A stretch of 64,000 nucleotides of DNA, taken from NCBI RefSeq assembly GCF_002979775.1, contig NZ_PCPR01000017.1, positions 55,130-119,129 on the forward strand. The letters are read 5' to 3'. Positions within the stretch are counted from its first letter, which is position 1. Every line of letters starts with the position of its first letter. The DNA is from Arthrobacter sp. MYb23. Lineage in GTDB: Bacteria; Actinomycetota; Actinomycetes; Actinomycetales; Micrococcaceae. Positions 17,373 to 25,713 of the stretch are shown here, one piece after another. The translations under genes and the position numbers were made by a program. The notes beneath the pieces are model-generated. The model was not told the origin of the DNA. It ran no database searches and saw nothing but the letters and a program-made list of their open reading frames with translations.

Positions 17373-17424
17373 GCGTTTGTCAGCCGTTCTTGTTGCGAGA
17401 GCGGCGGACCGGATCCAATAATGC

Positions 17425-18906
17425 CTAGTCGGCGTACGGGTCCGCGATACCTACGTACTGGGTGTAGAGGTACTCTTCGATGCCTTCGGAACCGCCTTCA
17501 CGGCCCAGGCCGGACTGCTTGACGCCACCGAACGGTGCTGCGGCGTTGGAGATTACACCGGCGTTGAGGCCGAGCATGCCGGTCTCGATCCTTTCGCTGA
17601 TGCGCAGGCCACGGTTGAGGTCCTTGGTGAAGACGTAGGCAACCAGGCCGTATTCGGTGTTGTTGGCCAGACGGACGGCGTCATCTTCGGTGGAGAAGGT
17701 GATGATGGGCGCAACCGGTCCGAAGATTTCTTCCCGCAGGATGCGGGCATCAGCGGCAACGTTCTTCAGCACGGTGGGCTGGTAGAAGTAACCGGGGCCC
17801 TCGACGGCGGCACCACCGGTGACGGCTGTGGCACCTCCTGCTACGGCTTCGGACACCAGGGCGTGAACGCCATCGCGGGCCTTGCCGTCGATCAGCGGGC
17901 CCACCTTGGATTCGGGCTCAGTACCGCGGGCGGTGGTCAGGGCACCGATCTTGGCGGCGAACTTCTCAGCGAAGGCATCGGCCACGGACTCGTGCACAAT
18001 GAAGCGGTTCGCTGCGGTGCAAGCCTCGCCCATATTGCGCATCTTCGCAGCGATGGCACCTTCAACAGCCTTGTCCAGGTCGGCGTCTTCAAAGACCACG
18101 AACGGTGCGTTGCCGCCCAGTTCCATCGAGGTGCGCAGGACCTTGTCCGCGGCTTCACGGATCAGGGCCTGGCCCACCGGGGTGGAGCCGGTGAAGGAGA
18201 TCTTGCGGAGACGGTCATCCTTGATCAGCGGGCCCGTGACAGCGCCGGCGGTGGAGGTCTGGATGACGTTCAGGACACCGGCGGGCAGGCCGGCTTCCTG
18301 CATGACCTGTGCGAACAGCAGGCTGGTCAGCGGGGTCAGGTTGGCGGGCTTGAGCACCATGGTGCAACCGGCAGCGACGGCGGGGGCAATCTTGCGGGTG
18401 GCCATGGCCAGCGGGAAGTTCCACGGGGTGATCAGCAAGCAGGGGCCTACCGGCTTCTTCTGCACCAGGAGGCGGTTCTTGCCATCAGGTGCTGCGGAGT
18501 AACGGCCGGACACGCGGACGGCTTCCTCGGAGAACCAGCGCAGGAACTCAGCACCGTAGGTGACCTCGCCGCGGGCTTCAGCCAGGGGCTTGCCCATTTC
18601 CAGGGTCATCAGCAGGGCGAAGTCTTCGGCGCGCTCGGTGACCAGCTCAAAAGCGCGGCGCAGGATCTCGCCGCGTTCACGCGGTGCGGTCCGTGCCCAG
18701 TCAGCCTGGGCGGCAGCAGCGGCGTCGAGGGCGGCAGCGCCGTCTTCAGCACCGGCGTCGGAGATGCTGAGGAGGACCTTGCCCGTCGCCGGGTCCTCAA
18801 CATCGAAGGTCTTTCCGGAACCGGCCGGGCGCCACTGACCGTTGATCAGCAGGCCGGTAGGGACGGAAGCCAGCAGTTCGCTTTCGCGTTCAACCGTGAC
18901 AGTCAT
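17425..18906 (-). CDS. gabD: NAD(P)-dependent succinate-semialdehyde dehydrogenase
   Basis: 493-residue aldehyde dehydrogenase that oxidises succinate semialdehyde to succinate (GABA shunt and related degradation). Visible are the cofactor-site motif TPWNFPLAMATRKIAPA, FTGSTPVGQ, the general base Glu in MELGGNAPF, the catalytic Cys in GEACTAANRF, and the C-terminal FGGVKQSGLGREGG with a terminal EYL(Y)TQYVGIAD typical of GabD-type enzymes. The ATG at 18906 follows AAGGAGTCGCC. It is transcribed toward the terminator at 17331-17372, with rsmI 160 bases upstream. GabD is the best match by motif pattern, but related glutarate-semialdehyde dehydrogenases look similar. Confidence 0.87.
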   Translation of the reverse strand: MTVTVERESELLASVPTGLLINGQWRPAGSGKTFDVEDPATGKVLLSISDAGAEDGAAALDAAAAAQADWARTAPRERGEILRRAFELVTERAEDFALLMTLEMGKPLAEARGEVTYGAEFLRWFSEEAVRVSGRYSAAPDGKNRLLVQKKPVGPCLLITPWNFPLAMATRKIAPAVAAGCTMVLKPANLTPLTSLLFAQVMQEAGLPAGVLNVIQTSTAGAVTGPLIKDDRLRKISFTGSTPVGQALIREAADKVLRTSMELGGNAPFVVFEDADLDKAVEGAIAAKMRNMGEACTAANRFIVHESVADAFAEKFAAKIGALTTARGTEPESKVGPLIDGKARDGVHALVSEAVAGGATAVTGGAAVEGPGYFYQPTVLKNVAADARILREEIFGPVAPIITFSTEDDAVRLANNTEYGLVAYVFTKDLNRGLRISERIETGMLGLNAGVISNAAAPFGGVKQSGLGREGGSEGIEEYLYTQYVGIADPYAD

Positions 18907-18924
18907 GGCGACTCCTTCGTCTTG

Positions 18925-18945
18925 GGTGCATTGGAGAATTGCACC
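18925..18945. promoter_or_regulatory. inverted repeat upstream of gabD
   Basis: GGTGCA, 9 bases, TGCACC, about 20 bases before the gabD start on the minus strand. A second site, GTGCA-AG-TGCAC, lies at 19047-19058. Both share a TGCAC half-site and could bind one regulator. Confidence 0.35.
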
Positions 18946-19066
18946 ACTGGGGTTCGTTGCCGGAAGTGGCTTGAATTACTGCCACGGTACTGCCCCACGA
19001 GAAGCAGTGTCTACGCCTTCACGCACTGCCTCATGGCTGCCGATTTGTGCAAGTGCACAGCGCGGG

Positions 19067-19984
19067 TCAGCGTGCTGCGAGCACCGCCGAGTAGAGCTCG
19101 CGCTTGCTGACTCGGGCTTCCTCGGCCACTGCTGCCACGGCCTCCTTCAATCGGATGCCCTGGGAAATGAGCTCATTGACCGCTGCGACGTGGTCTTCAG
19201 GCTTTCCAGGTTCTTGTTCGGGTGCACCGCCCACTACCACCGCTATCTCTCCGCGGACCTCATTGTTCTCTGCCCACTCCAGCAGTTCACGCAGGGTGCC
19301 CCGGATGACTTCTTCGTAGGTTTTAGTCAGCTCACGGCAGACCGCCACGCGGCGCTCGGCCCCGAAGCGCTCATGCAGCGCCCGCAACATCACTTCGAGC
19401 CTGTGCGGGGCCTCGAAGAAGACCATGGTGCGGCGTTCGCCGGCCAGGTCTGCCAAGCGTGAATTCCGATCCCCCGACTTTCGCGGCAGGAATCCTTCAA
19501 AGCAGAAGCGGTCCGTAGGCAGACCCGACAGTGCCAGGGCCGTCAGCACCGCAGAGGGGCCGGGAACCGCAGTGACTGTCAGACCGGCAGCAACCGCACC
19601 CTCCACCAAGCGGAAACCGGGGTCCGAAACTGCCGGCATTCCGGCGTCGCTGACCATCAGAATGGTCTTGCCGGCGCGGACGTGGTCCAGCAGTTCACCG
19701 GTCTTGGCTACCTCATTGTGCTCGTGGTAGCTGATGACGCGTCCAGTGACCTCGACGCCAAGGGCAGTTACCAGCCGGTGCAAACGTCGGGTGTCCTCCG
19801 CGGCCACGATGTCAGAGTTTCCAAGGAGCTCAATCAAACGCGCGGAAGCGTCGCCGACGTTGCCTATAGGTGTTGCCGCAAGCACAATCCTGCCGACGCC
19901 GGGAGTTGCCTCTGGAGCAGAAGCTTCCTCTTCCAAGTAGTCGTCGAAAGGAGCTTCGTCAGGGGTGCCGCGTTGTTCGTCCAC
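19067..19984 (-). CDS. rsmI: 16S rRNA (cytidine1402-2'-O)-methyltransferase
   Basis: RsmI 2'-O-methylates C1402 in the decoding centre of 16S rRNA. 305 residues, tetrapyrrole-methylase (SAM-binding) fold. Motifs: IVLAATPIGNVGDAS near residue 32, VAAEDTRRLHRL, YHEHNE, MVSDAGMPAVSDPG (glycine-rich SAM loop), AVPGPSAVLTALALSGLPTD and GFLPRKSGDR. An acidic 28-residue N-terminal extension precedes the conserved start. It is divergent from pmt with 85 bases between; the same rsmI/pmt pairing occurs in M. tuberculosis (Rv1003/Rv1002c), which supports the assignments of both. Confidence 0.95.
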   Translation of the reverse strand: MDEQRGTPDEAPFDDYLEEEASAPEATPGVGRIVLAATPIGNVGDASARLIELLGNSDIVAAEDTRRLHRLVTALGVEVTGRVISYHEHNEVAKTGELLDHVRAGKTILMVSDAGMPAVSDPGFRLVEGAVAAGLTVTAVPGPSAVLTALALSGLPTDRFCFEGFLPRKSGDRNSRLADLAGERRTMVFFEAPHRLEVMLRALHERFGAERRVAVCRELTKTYEEVIRGTLRELLEWAENNEVRGEIAVVVGGAPEQEPGKPEDHVAAVNELISQGIRLKEAVAAVAEEARVSKRELYSAVLAAR

Positions 19985-20069
19985 CTGCCAAGCCTAATAC
20001 CGTGCGGGGTTCAAGGATGCAGCCGCGGGGTTCAGGGATACAGCAAGGATGGAAAGGTAGCATGGGCGG

Positions 20070-21908
20070 GTGAACCAGTCGCCCGTTCCTGCCACCGCTT
20101 CCGGATCCCCGGCAGCGTCCCCAGCGAGCCCGGAACCTGGTGGCACCACGGTGGCGGAGGGCAACGGCCAAACGGACACACCGGAACACGCAGGCACATC
20201 GCGGGTACATACAAGGGAGCCCCTGCCAGGCCGTGACGTGCCCGGCCGCCGTTTAGCCGCCCGGATTTTGCCAGGCCGCGGCCTGGAAGGGCACCGTTGG
20301 ATCGCGCGGCCGTCCGAGGCCTACACTGCCCAGGCGTTGAAGGAACGTCTGATCGGTGCAGTCCAAAGCTGGCGGGACTATCCGGCGTCCTTGCGCTTGT
20401 GGTTCTGGCTGATCCCCACCCTCACGGCAATCCTGGGCGGCATCCTCCGCTTCTTCCGGCTTGATGCTCCGCACAGCCTGGTTTTCGATGAAACCTACTA
20501 CGTCAAGGACGCCTACTCCTATGTGGTGAGCGGCTACGAACGCAGTTGGCCGGCCAATGCCAACGACTCCTTCATCGCCGGCAACCCGGATGTACTCCTG
20601 AACACTCCCGAGTACGTTGTCCACCCGCCGGTGGGCAAATGGATGATCGCGTTCGGAATGTGGCTGTTCGGTGGAGACAACCCCTTCGGCTGGCGGTTCA
20701 GCGCAGCTTTGGCAGGCACCCTGACGGTCTTCCTCGTTTCGCTCATCGCACTGAAGCTGTTCCGCTCACACACCCTCGGGGCCGTTGCCGGTCTCCTGCT
20801 GGCCATCGACGGCCATCACCTGGTGCTCTCCCGGACGTCCCTGCTGGACGTCTTCCTGGCCCTGTGGATCCTGGCCGCTTTCGGCGCCTTACTCATGGAC
20901 CGCGACGACGGCCGCCGTCGTCTGGCTTCCCGGCTCGCCGCGCAGGCGGCTGCTTCGCCGGGAGGCCGCCCCACACCTACCCAACTGGTGGCCGGTCCCT
21001 GGCTTGGCATGCGGTGGTGGCGCCTGGCTGCAGGTCTTTGCCTGGGCCTCGCTGTGGGTACCAAATGGTCAGCACTGTTCTTCGTGGCTGCCTTCGGGAT
21101 CATGACTGTGCTGTGGGACCTGAGTGCCCGGCGCATTGCGGGCATCCGGAGCTGGTTCAGCGCAGGCATCATCAAGGACGGCCTGCCCGCGTTCGTGACC
21201 ATCATTCCGATCGTTGCCGTCACTTACGTGGCCACGTGGACGGGCTGGTTCCTTTCGAAGGACGCCTATTACCGGCAATGGGCTGCCACCAACCCTGCCC
21301 CGGGCTGGGATTGGCTGCCCAACTCCGTACGCTCCCTGGCGCATTACCACCTTGAAGCGTACAAATTCCATCAGGGACTCAGCTCCGACCATCCGTATGA
21401 GTCCAGTCCCTGGACGTGGCTCATCATGGGCCGTCCCACCTCGTTCTTCTACCAAACCCCCAAACAGGGCACTCCCGGCTGCGTGGTTGAGACGTGTTCC
21501 TCGGCCATTCTTCCGGTGGGAAATCCGGTGGTCTGGTGGGGCGGAACCATCGCCCTGGTGATCCTGTTGTTCTGGTGGGCCGGCCGCCGCGACTGGCGTG
21601 CCGGTGCCATCCTTGCGGGCGTGGCAGCCGGTTACCTTCCGTGGTTCATGTACCCGGAACGCACCATGTTCATCTTTTACGCCGTGTCCTTCGAACCGTT
21701 CCTGGTTCTGGGTCTGACGTACGTGCTGGGGTTGGTCCTGGGACGCAGCAGCGACCCCGTCTGGCGGCGAAGATCCGGCTTCTACGTCGTGGCGCTCGTA
21801 ATGGTGTTGGCCGTGCTGGCAACCGCATTCTTCTATCCGGTGCTCACGGCGGAGGTCATCAGTTACCAGGAGTGGCGGATGAGAATGTGGATGCCATCGT
21901 GGATCTAG
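20070..21908 (+). CDS. pmt: dolichyl-phosphate-mannose-type protein O-mannosyltransferase
   Basis: Membrane GT39-type enzyme that moves mannose from polyprenyl-phosphomannose to Ser/Thr of exported proteins. 612 residues. A Pro/Ala-rich cytoplasmic tail (about 1-100) is followed by about 10-11 membrane helices. The first extracellular loop holds the catalytic acidic motif FDETYYVKDAYSYV (about residue 140), then HPPVGKWMIAFGMWLFG with the family HPP signature. Further loops contain ESSPWTWLIMGRPTSFFY. It starts with GTG at 20070, divergent from rsmI. The acyl-CoA synthetase gene begins 13 bases after its stop and may be co-transcribed. Confidence 0.95.
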   Translation: MNQSPVPATASGSPAASPASPEPGGTTVAEGNGQTDTPEHAGTSRVHTREPLPGRDVPGRRLAARILPGRGLEGHRWIARPSEAYTAQALKERLIGAVQSWRDYPASLRLWFWLIPTLTAILGGILRFFRLDAPHSLVFDETYYVKDAYSYVVSGYERSWPANANDSFIAGNPDVLLNTPEYVVHPPVGKWMIAFGMWLFGGDNPFGWRFSAALAGTLTVFLVSLIALKLFRSHTLGAVAGLLLAIDGHHLVLSRTSLLDVFLALWILAAFGALLMDRDDGRRRLASRLAAQAAASPGGRPTPTQLVAGPWLGMRWWRLAAGLCLGLAVGTKWSALFFVAAFGIMTVLWDLSARRIAGIRSWFSAGIIKDGLPAFVTIIPIVAVTYVATWTGWFLSKDAYYRQWAATNPAPGWDWLPNSVRSLAHYHLEAYKFHQGLSSDHPYESSPWTWLIMGRPTSFFYQTPKQGTPGCVVETCSSAILPVGNPVVWWGGTIALVILLFWWAGRRDWRAGAILAGVAAGYLPWFMYPERTMFIFYAVSFEPFLVLGLTYVLGLVLGRSSDPVWRRRSGFYVVALVMVLAVLATAFFYPVLTAEVISYQEWRMRMWMPSWI

Positions 21909-21921
21909 GAGGAGGCAAGCA

Positions 21922-23754
21922 GTGAGGGAAGCAAGCACGGAGCTTCTGGTCGAGGCGGACCCGAACACCAACGTGACGGATCTCCTCCTGGAACGCTGCC
22001 ACAAAGATCCGTTCGGTAACCTTTATGAGCACCAGACAGCGAACGGTTGGTTGAACGTCTCCGCGGCGAGGTTCCTTGCCGATGTCACGGCCCTGGCCAA
22101 AGGCCTGATCGCCGGTGGGCTCAACCCTGGCGATCCTGTGGCTGTCCTGTCCCGCTCAAGCTTTGAATGGACGCTGGTGGACTTCGCCATCTGGATGGCC
22201 GGCGGGGTCACCGTCCCCATTTATGAGACGTCGTCGGCAAGCCAGATCGAATGGATCCTCGCCGATTCGGGAGCCCGACGCATCTTTGTGGAAGACTCGG
22301 GCAAAGCTGATCTCGTCCACGCTCTGGTGGAGAACTCTGCCGTCCTGGGAGAGGACCCCGTCACCATCATCCGGATGGAGCACGACGGCGACGCACCCAA
22401 CCTGACCAGCGTCTCCGCCGTCGGGATCGGCGTCATGGACAACGAGCTGGAGCGCCAGCGCAGCGCAGCAAACCTTTCCAGCATCGCCTCAATCGTCTAC
22501 ACCTCTGGGACAACCGGCAAGCCCAAGGGCTGCGAAATCACCCACGGCAACTTTGTCCTCGTGGCACGGAACGTCATCCCGTTCCTCCCCGAGCTCCTCA
22601 TGCAAGAAGGTGCCCGGACGCTGATGTTCCTGCCCTTGGCGCACGTCCTCGCCCGGGCGGTCCAGGTTGTCTGCCTGACTGCGGGCATCACTCTGGGGCA
22701 CAGTGCCGGTGCCAGTGGGCTGATGGCAGACCTGGGATCCTTCAAGCCCACTTTCCTGCTCGCGGTGCCCCGCATTTTCGAAAAGGTCTACGCAGGGGCC
22801 AACCACAAAGCGGCCATGAGCGGTAAGTCCGCCCTCTTCACGGCAGCTTCGGCCACCGCGGTGCAATATTCGACGGCGGTGGACCTCGCCGCCCGCGGCA
22901 AGGGCGCGGGTCCGGGCTGGCTTCTGAGCATGAAACATTCCACGTTCAACAAGCTCCTCTACCCCAAGGTCAGGGAGCTGTTCGGCGGCGACGTAGGCTA
23001 CACGGTTTCCGGCGCCAGTCCCCTCAGCCTCCGGGACAACCATTTCTTCCATGGAGCTGGCGTTCCGGTTCTTGAGGGCTATGGGCTGACGGAGACCACT
23101 GCGCCCTGCACGGTCAATACGCCCAGCATGTCCCGGATCGGCACGGTGGGGATTCCCCTGCCGGGAACCACCATCAGGGTGGCCCATGACGGAGAGGTGC
23201 TGGTCAAGGGCATCGGCGTCTTCAACGGTTACCACAATGATGGCGAAGCCACCCAGGCTGCCTTCGTTGACGGCTTCTTCCGCACCGGGGATCTGGGCGA
23301 ACTCGACGCCGACGGCTTCCTGACCATCACCGGCCGCAAAAAGGACCTCCTGGTGACGGCCGGTGGCAAGAATGTGGCGCCGGCTCCCTTGGAGGAGAAA
23401 CTGCGCGAACACCCCTTAGTGGGGCAGGCAGTGGTTGTGGGCGATGGCCGGCCGTTCGTCGCCGCGCTGCTTGGATTGGACCCCGACGGGCTCGCGGACT
23501 GGTGCGCCGAAAACAAATTAGGGCCGCTGAGCCCCGAGGAAGCCGCTGGCGAAGACCGGGTAAAGGCGGCCGTTCAATCAGCAGTGGACGAGGCCAACAA
23601 GCTCGTCTCAGCTGCTGAATCCATCAAGAAGTTTGCGTTTATCACCGAGGATCTCAGCGTCGAGTCCGGGCACCTGACGCCGTCGCTCAAACTGAAGCGG
23701 GCCGCTGTCCTCACCGACTTCTCAGCGGCAGTGGAGAAGCTCTACAAGAAGTAA
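21922..23754 (+). CDS. long-chain acyl-CoA synthetase (AMP-forming, FadD15-like)
   Basis: 610-residue AMP-forming ligase activating fatty acids as CoA thioesters. ANL-superfamily motifs in order: P-loop A3 YTSGTTGKPKGCEITHGN (about 193-210), MFLPLAHVLARAVQ, A5 GYGLTETTAP (about 390), A7 FRTGDLGELDADGFL, A8 hinge GRKKDLLVTAGGKNVAP, and the C-terminal catalytic Lys region with LKLKRAAVL. The GTG at 21922 has AGGAGG eight bases upstream. It is just downstream of pmt on the same strand. Chain-length preference cannot be read from the sequence; the FadD15 likeness is by overall pattern. The repeat region of the Sdp island begins within 7 bases of its stop. Confidence 0.92.
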   Translation: MREASTELLVEADPNTNVTDLLLERCHKDPFGNLYEHQTANGWLNVSAARFLADVTALAKGLIAGGLNPGDPVAVLSRSSFEWTLVDFAIWMAGGVTVPIYETSSASQIEWILADSGARRIFVEDSGKADLVHALVENSAVLGEDPVTIIRMEHDGDAPNLTSVSAVGIGVMDNELERQRSAANLSSIASIVYTSGTTGKPKGCEITHGNFVLVARNVIPFLPELLMQEGARTLMFLPLAHVLARAVQVVCLTAGITLGHSAGASGLMADLGSFKPTFLLAVPRIFEKVYAGANHKAAMSGKSALFTAASATAVQYSTAVDLAARGKGAGPGWLLSMKHSTFNKLLYPKVRELFGGDVGYTVSGASPLSLRDNHFFHGAGVPVLEGYGLTETTAPCTVNTPSMSRIGTVGIPLPGTTIRVAHDGEVLVKGIGVFNGYHNDGEATQAAFVDGFFRTGDLGELDADGFLTITGRKKDLLVTAGGKNVAPAPLEEKLREHPLVGQAVVVGDGRPFVAALLGLDPDGLADWCAENKLGPLSPEEAAGEDRVKAAVQSAVDEANKLVSAAESIKKFAFITEDLSVESGHLTPSLKLKRAAVLTDFSAAVEKLYKK

Positions 23755-23760
23755 GGCCTC

Positions 23761-23855
23761 CACCTAGGCCGCCTCGAATCACCACCTAGTGCTGCCAATT
23801 CGGCACCTAATTCGGCCAAATTCACCACCTAGTTAGGCCAATGTCCCTCTAGGTG
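23761..23855 (+). repeat. array of CACCTA boxes phased at about 22 bp, upstream of the Sdp operon
   Basis: Direct copies of CACCTA(G/A) start at 23761, 23783, 23804 and 23826, and an inverted CTAGGTG lies at 23849-23855. Spacings are 22, 21, 22 and 23 bases, two turns of DNA. Copies 2-4 also share GCCAAT or GCCAAA. The array ends about 55 bases before the first gene of the operon, so it looks like a multi-site regulator-binding region. Confidence 0.6.
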
Positions 23856-23909
23856 CCGTTGTTATCCCCATAGCGTTTCCTCACGAACCAAACGTTCAAA
23901 GGGGAACTC

Positions 23910-24380
23910 ATGGCCACACCATCAGGCATACCAACACCGGCGCTCTACTACTCGCGTGTCCGGGCTACCTTGGTACCTCGAGTTGCGGGTTTCACGATGG
24001 TTGCGCTGGGCCCGGTGCTGTTCGTGCTGATCGTCCTGAAGAACACACCGGAAGTGCTCTTCGCACCGCTGGTCATCACCGCAGCTGGTTCATTCATCGC
24101 GTTCACGACCGTCACCGTCAAGGTCGACTCGCAGAACGTCGTGATCGCCTTCTGCGACATCTTCAAACGGACATTACCCAGGGATGAAATCGCGACGTTG
24201 ACCACGGACAACGCGGCCGGTCCCAGTGGTTACGGATTCCGATACATGGGGCCCGGCATGGTCGGGTACCTCGTCGGCGGTCCCGAGATCAATATCGAGA
24301 TGAAAAGCGGTAAGACCGTCATCGCCAGCACGGACCGCCCTGAACAGCTCATTCGTGTTCTGACCGAAGCAAACCACTAA
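23910..24380 (+). CDS. two-helix membrane protein with C-terminal PH-like domain; candidate Sdp immunity protein
   Basis: 156 residues, not recognised as a named family. Two membrane helices (about 27-44, FTMVALGPVLFVLIVLKN, and 49-70) are followed by a soluble beta-rich region (about 71-156) resembling bacterial PH-like domains: KVDSQNVVIAFCDIFKRTLP, RDEIATL, then EINIEMKSGKTVIASTDRP and a final helix QLIRVLTEAN. The ATG at 23910 follows AAAGGGG at good spacing. It is the first gene of the island and ends only 14 bases before the SdpC-like gene, so it is co-transcribed with the toxin. A small membrane protein beside a membrane-active toxin suggests immunity, but it does not look like Bacillus SdpI, so this is inference. 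Confidence 0.75.
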   Translation: MATPSGIPTPALYYSRVRATLVPRVAGFTMVALGPVLFVLIVLKNTPEVLFAPLVITAAGSFIAFTTVTVKVDSQNVVIAFCDIFKRTLPRDEIATLTTDNAAGPSGYGFRYMGPGMVGYLVGGPEINIEMKSGKTVIASTDRPEQLIRVLTEANH

Positions 24381-24394
24381 AAGAGGAGAACAAA

Positions 24395-25078
24395 TTGTCG
24401 AAACGAACCTGGCCCCTGTCAGCAGGAGCTGTGGCACTGACCGCCGCCATCGCCCTGGGCTCAAGCGGAGTCGCCTCGGCAGCACCCACGCAAACCCACG
24501 CCGTCACACGGCATGTGGTGAAGGACGCCACATCCGCTGGCAAAGGGCTCTTCAAGGCCATCTACTTTGGCGTCGGACCACAGGTGGCTGAAGTTCAGGA
24601 GAAGCTGGGTGACAGTACCTACGAAGCTTTCGCGCAGTCCGCATCCAGCCACGAGGGACAAGCTCAGGCAGCGGACGCGGTCGTGTCTGCCTTGGAGGCC
24701 AAGAATCCCAAATTCTTCGCCGCCTTCCACGCCGCCTTGACGAGTGGCGACGTCCTGCGGGTTGATGCGAAATTCAAGCAGGTCCAGAAGATGATGACGG
24801 ACCTCCTCAAGTCTGAGCCGCAGCAGGTTTCGGCATTGGCAAAGTCAGATACCGCCAATCCCCTGGCGGCCGTACCTGTCTTCATTTGGGCCGCAGCGGT
24901 GTGGGATGTCGCGGCAGCTGTTAACTACGCTGTCGGCGTCAACGTCGCTGTGGCGGCAGCCGCAGTGGTGGTGGTGTACGCCAAGGTGGCCTTCTGGCCC
25001 TCTGCGGGCACCACGGGATCGCAACTGGAGAGCGAGAACAGCATCTCCCAGTTCACAACGGCCCTGGCGCAGAACTGA
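24395..25078 (+). CDS. sdpC: SdpC-like secreted antimicrobial toxin precursor
   Basis: 227 residues. A Sec signal peptide fills residues 1-30 (Lys/Arg start, hydrophobic core, ASA-AP cleavage region). The middle (about 40-150) is soluble and helical. A long hydrophobic segment follows at about 156-201 (PVFIWAAAVWDVAAAVNYAV then a Val/Ala-rich run ending AKVAFW), and a polar tail of about 25 residues closes the protein. In Bacillus subtilis SdpC, a hydrophobic internal peptide of about 42 residues is cut out and released as the cannibalism toxin SDP; the same layout is seen here. Starts with TTG at 24395 after AGAGGAG. It has no Cys, so the disulfide of SDP would be absent. Family call rests on layout and on the SdpA and SdpB genes next to it. 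Confidence 0.8.
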   Translation: MSKRTWPLSAGAVALTAAIALGSSGVASAAPTQTHAVTRHVVKDATSAGKGLFKAIYFGVGPQVAEVQEKLGDSTYEAFAQSASSHEGQAQAADAVVSALEAKNPKFFAAFHAALTSGDVLRVDAKFKQVQKMMTDLLKSEPQQVSALAKSDTANPLAAVPVFIWAAAVWDVAAAVNYAVGVNVAVAAAAVVVVYAKVAFWPSAGTTGSQLESENSISQFTTALAQN

Positions 25079-25089
25079 TCCCGGCCCTA

Positions 25090-25713
25090 TTGATGAGCTG
25101 CAAACACAGCGTTGAGGGTGTCCCCGTTCCGGACTGGACGCCCTCAACGGGACCACAAGTAAATCCCCTTCATCTGGTGGCTCCCATAGCTGGCCTCCTG
25201 GTCCTGGGAATGTACTCCGGTTTGTCTTCGATTCCTTCAACTATCCTTGCGCTGCCTTACTTCGACCAAGTGAAACCCAACGCCGTCTCCGCCATGCCTC
25301 AAGGGTGGGCCTTCTTTTCGAAGTCGCCCCGAGATCCTTCCATCGCTCCATATCGCGAAGATATCAACGGCTCATTTGAGTCGGTCAGCAAACTTCCAAC
25401 TACCCGGGTCGAGAATCTCTTTGGTGTTAGCAGGGAGGGGCGCGCCCAAGGCGTCGAGGTGGCTTTGATATCCGGCGAGTCCGGGGCCGAAAATTGGCTG
25501 GATTGCTCCACCCCAGCACTCCAGGAGTGCGCCGAAATGGTGCGTGACGCAACGTCGACTGCTGTTACCAATACCGTTGCGTCCCCCACGGTTTGCGGTG
25601 AGATAGTGCTTGTTCAAACCACGCCGGTGCCGTGGTCATTTAGGCACCAAACCGCACTGAGGGAGAAAGCCGACAAGGTAATCAAGCTGCGTGTGGAATG
25701 TAATGGCCAATAG
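25090..25713 (+). CDS. sdpA: SdpA-like toxin maturation protein
   Basis: 207 residues. One membrane helix near the N-terminus (about 29-48, LVAPIAGLLVLGMYSGLSSI) and a larger soluble domain. After the helix comes MPQGWAFFSKSPRDPSIAPY (about 69-88), the hallmark stretch of the SdpA family. Four Cys lie in the soluble part (near LDCSTPALQEC, TVCGEI and VECNGQ). In B. subtilis, SdpA together with SdpB is needed to turn SdpC into active SDP. TTG 25090 or ATG 25093 could start it; neither has a clear ribosome binding site, so coupling from sdpC (stop 12 bases upstream) is likely. A hand count of 25141-25380 gives about 55% G+C, lower than most of the window. Confidence 0.82.
   Translation: MMSCKHSVEGVPVPDWTPSTGPQVNPLHLVAPIAGLLVLGMYSGLSSIPSTILALPYFDQVKPNAVSAMPQGWAFFSKSPRDPSIAPYREDINGSFESVSKLPTTRVENLFGVSREGRAQGVEVALISGESGAENWLDCSTPALQECAEMVRDATSTAVTNTVASPTVCGEIVLVQTTPVPWSFRHQTALREKADKVIKLRVECNGQ

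Noticed and set aside
24395..25078. Holin or unrelated secreted protein instead of an SdpC-like toxin
   Set aside because: The signal peptide, soluble middle and late hydrophobic segment fit SdpC better, and the SdpA and SdpB genes follow directly.
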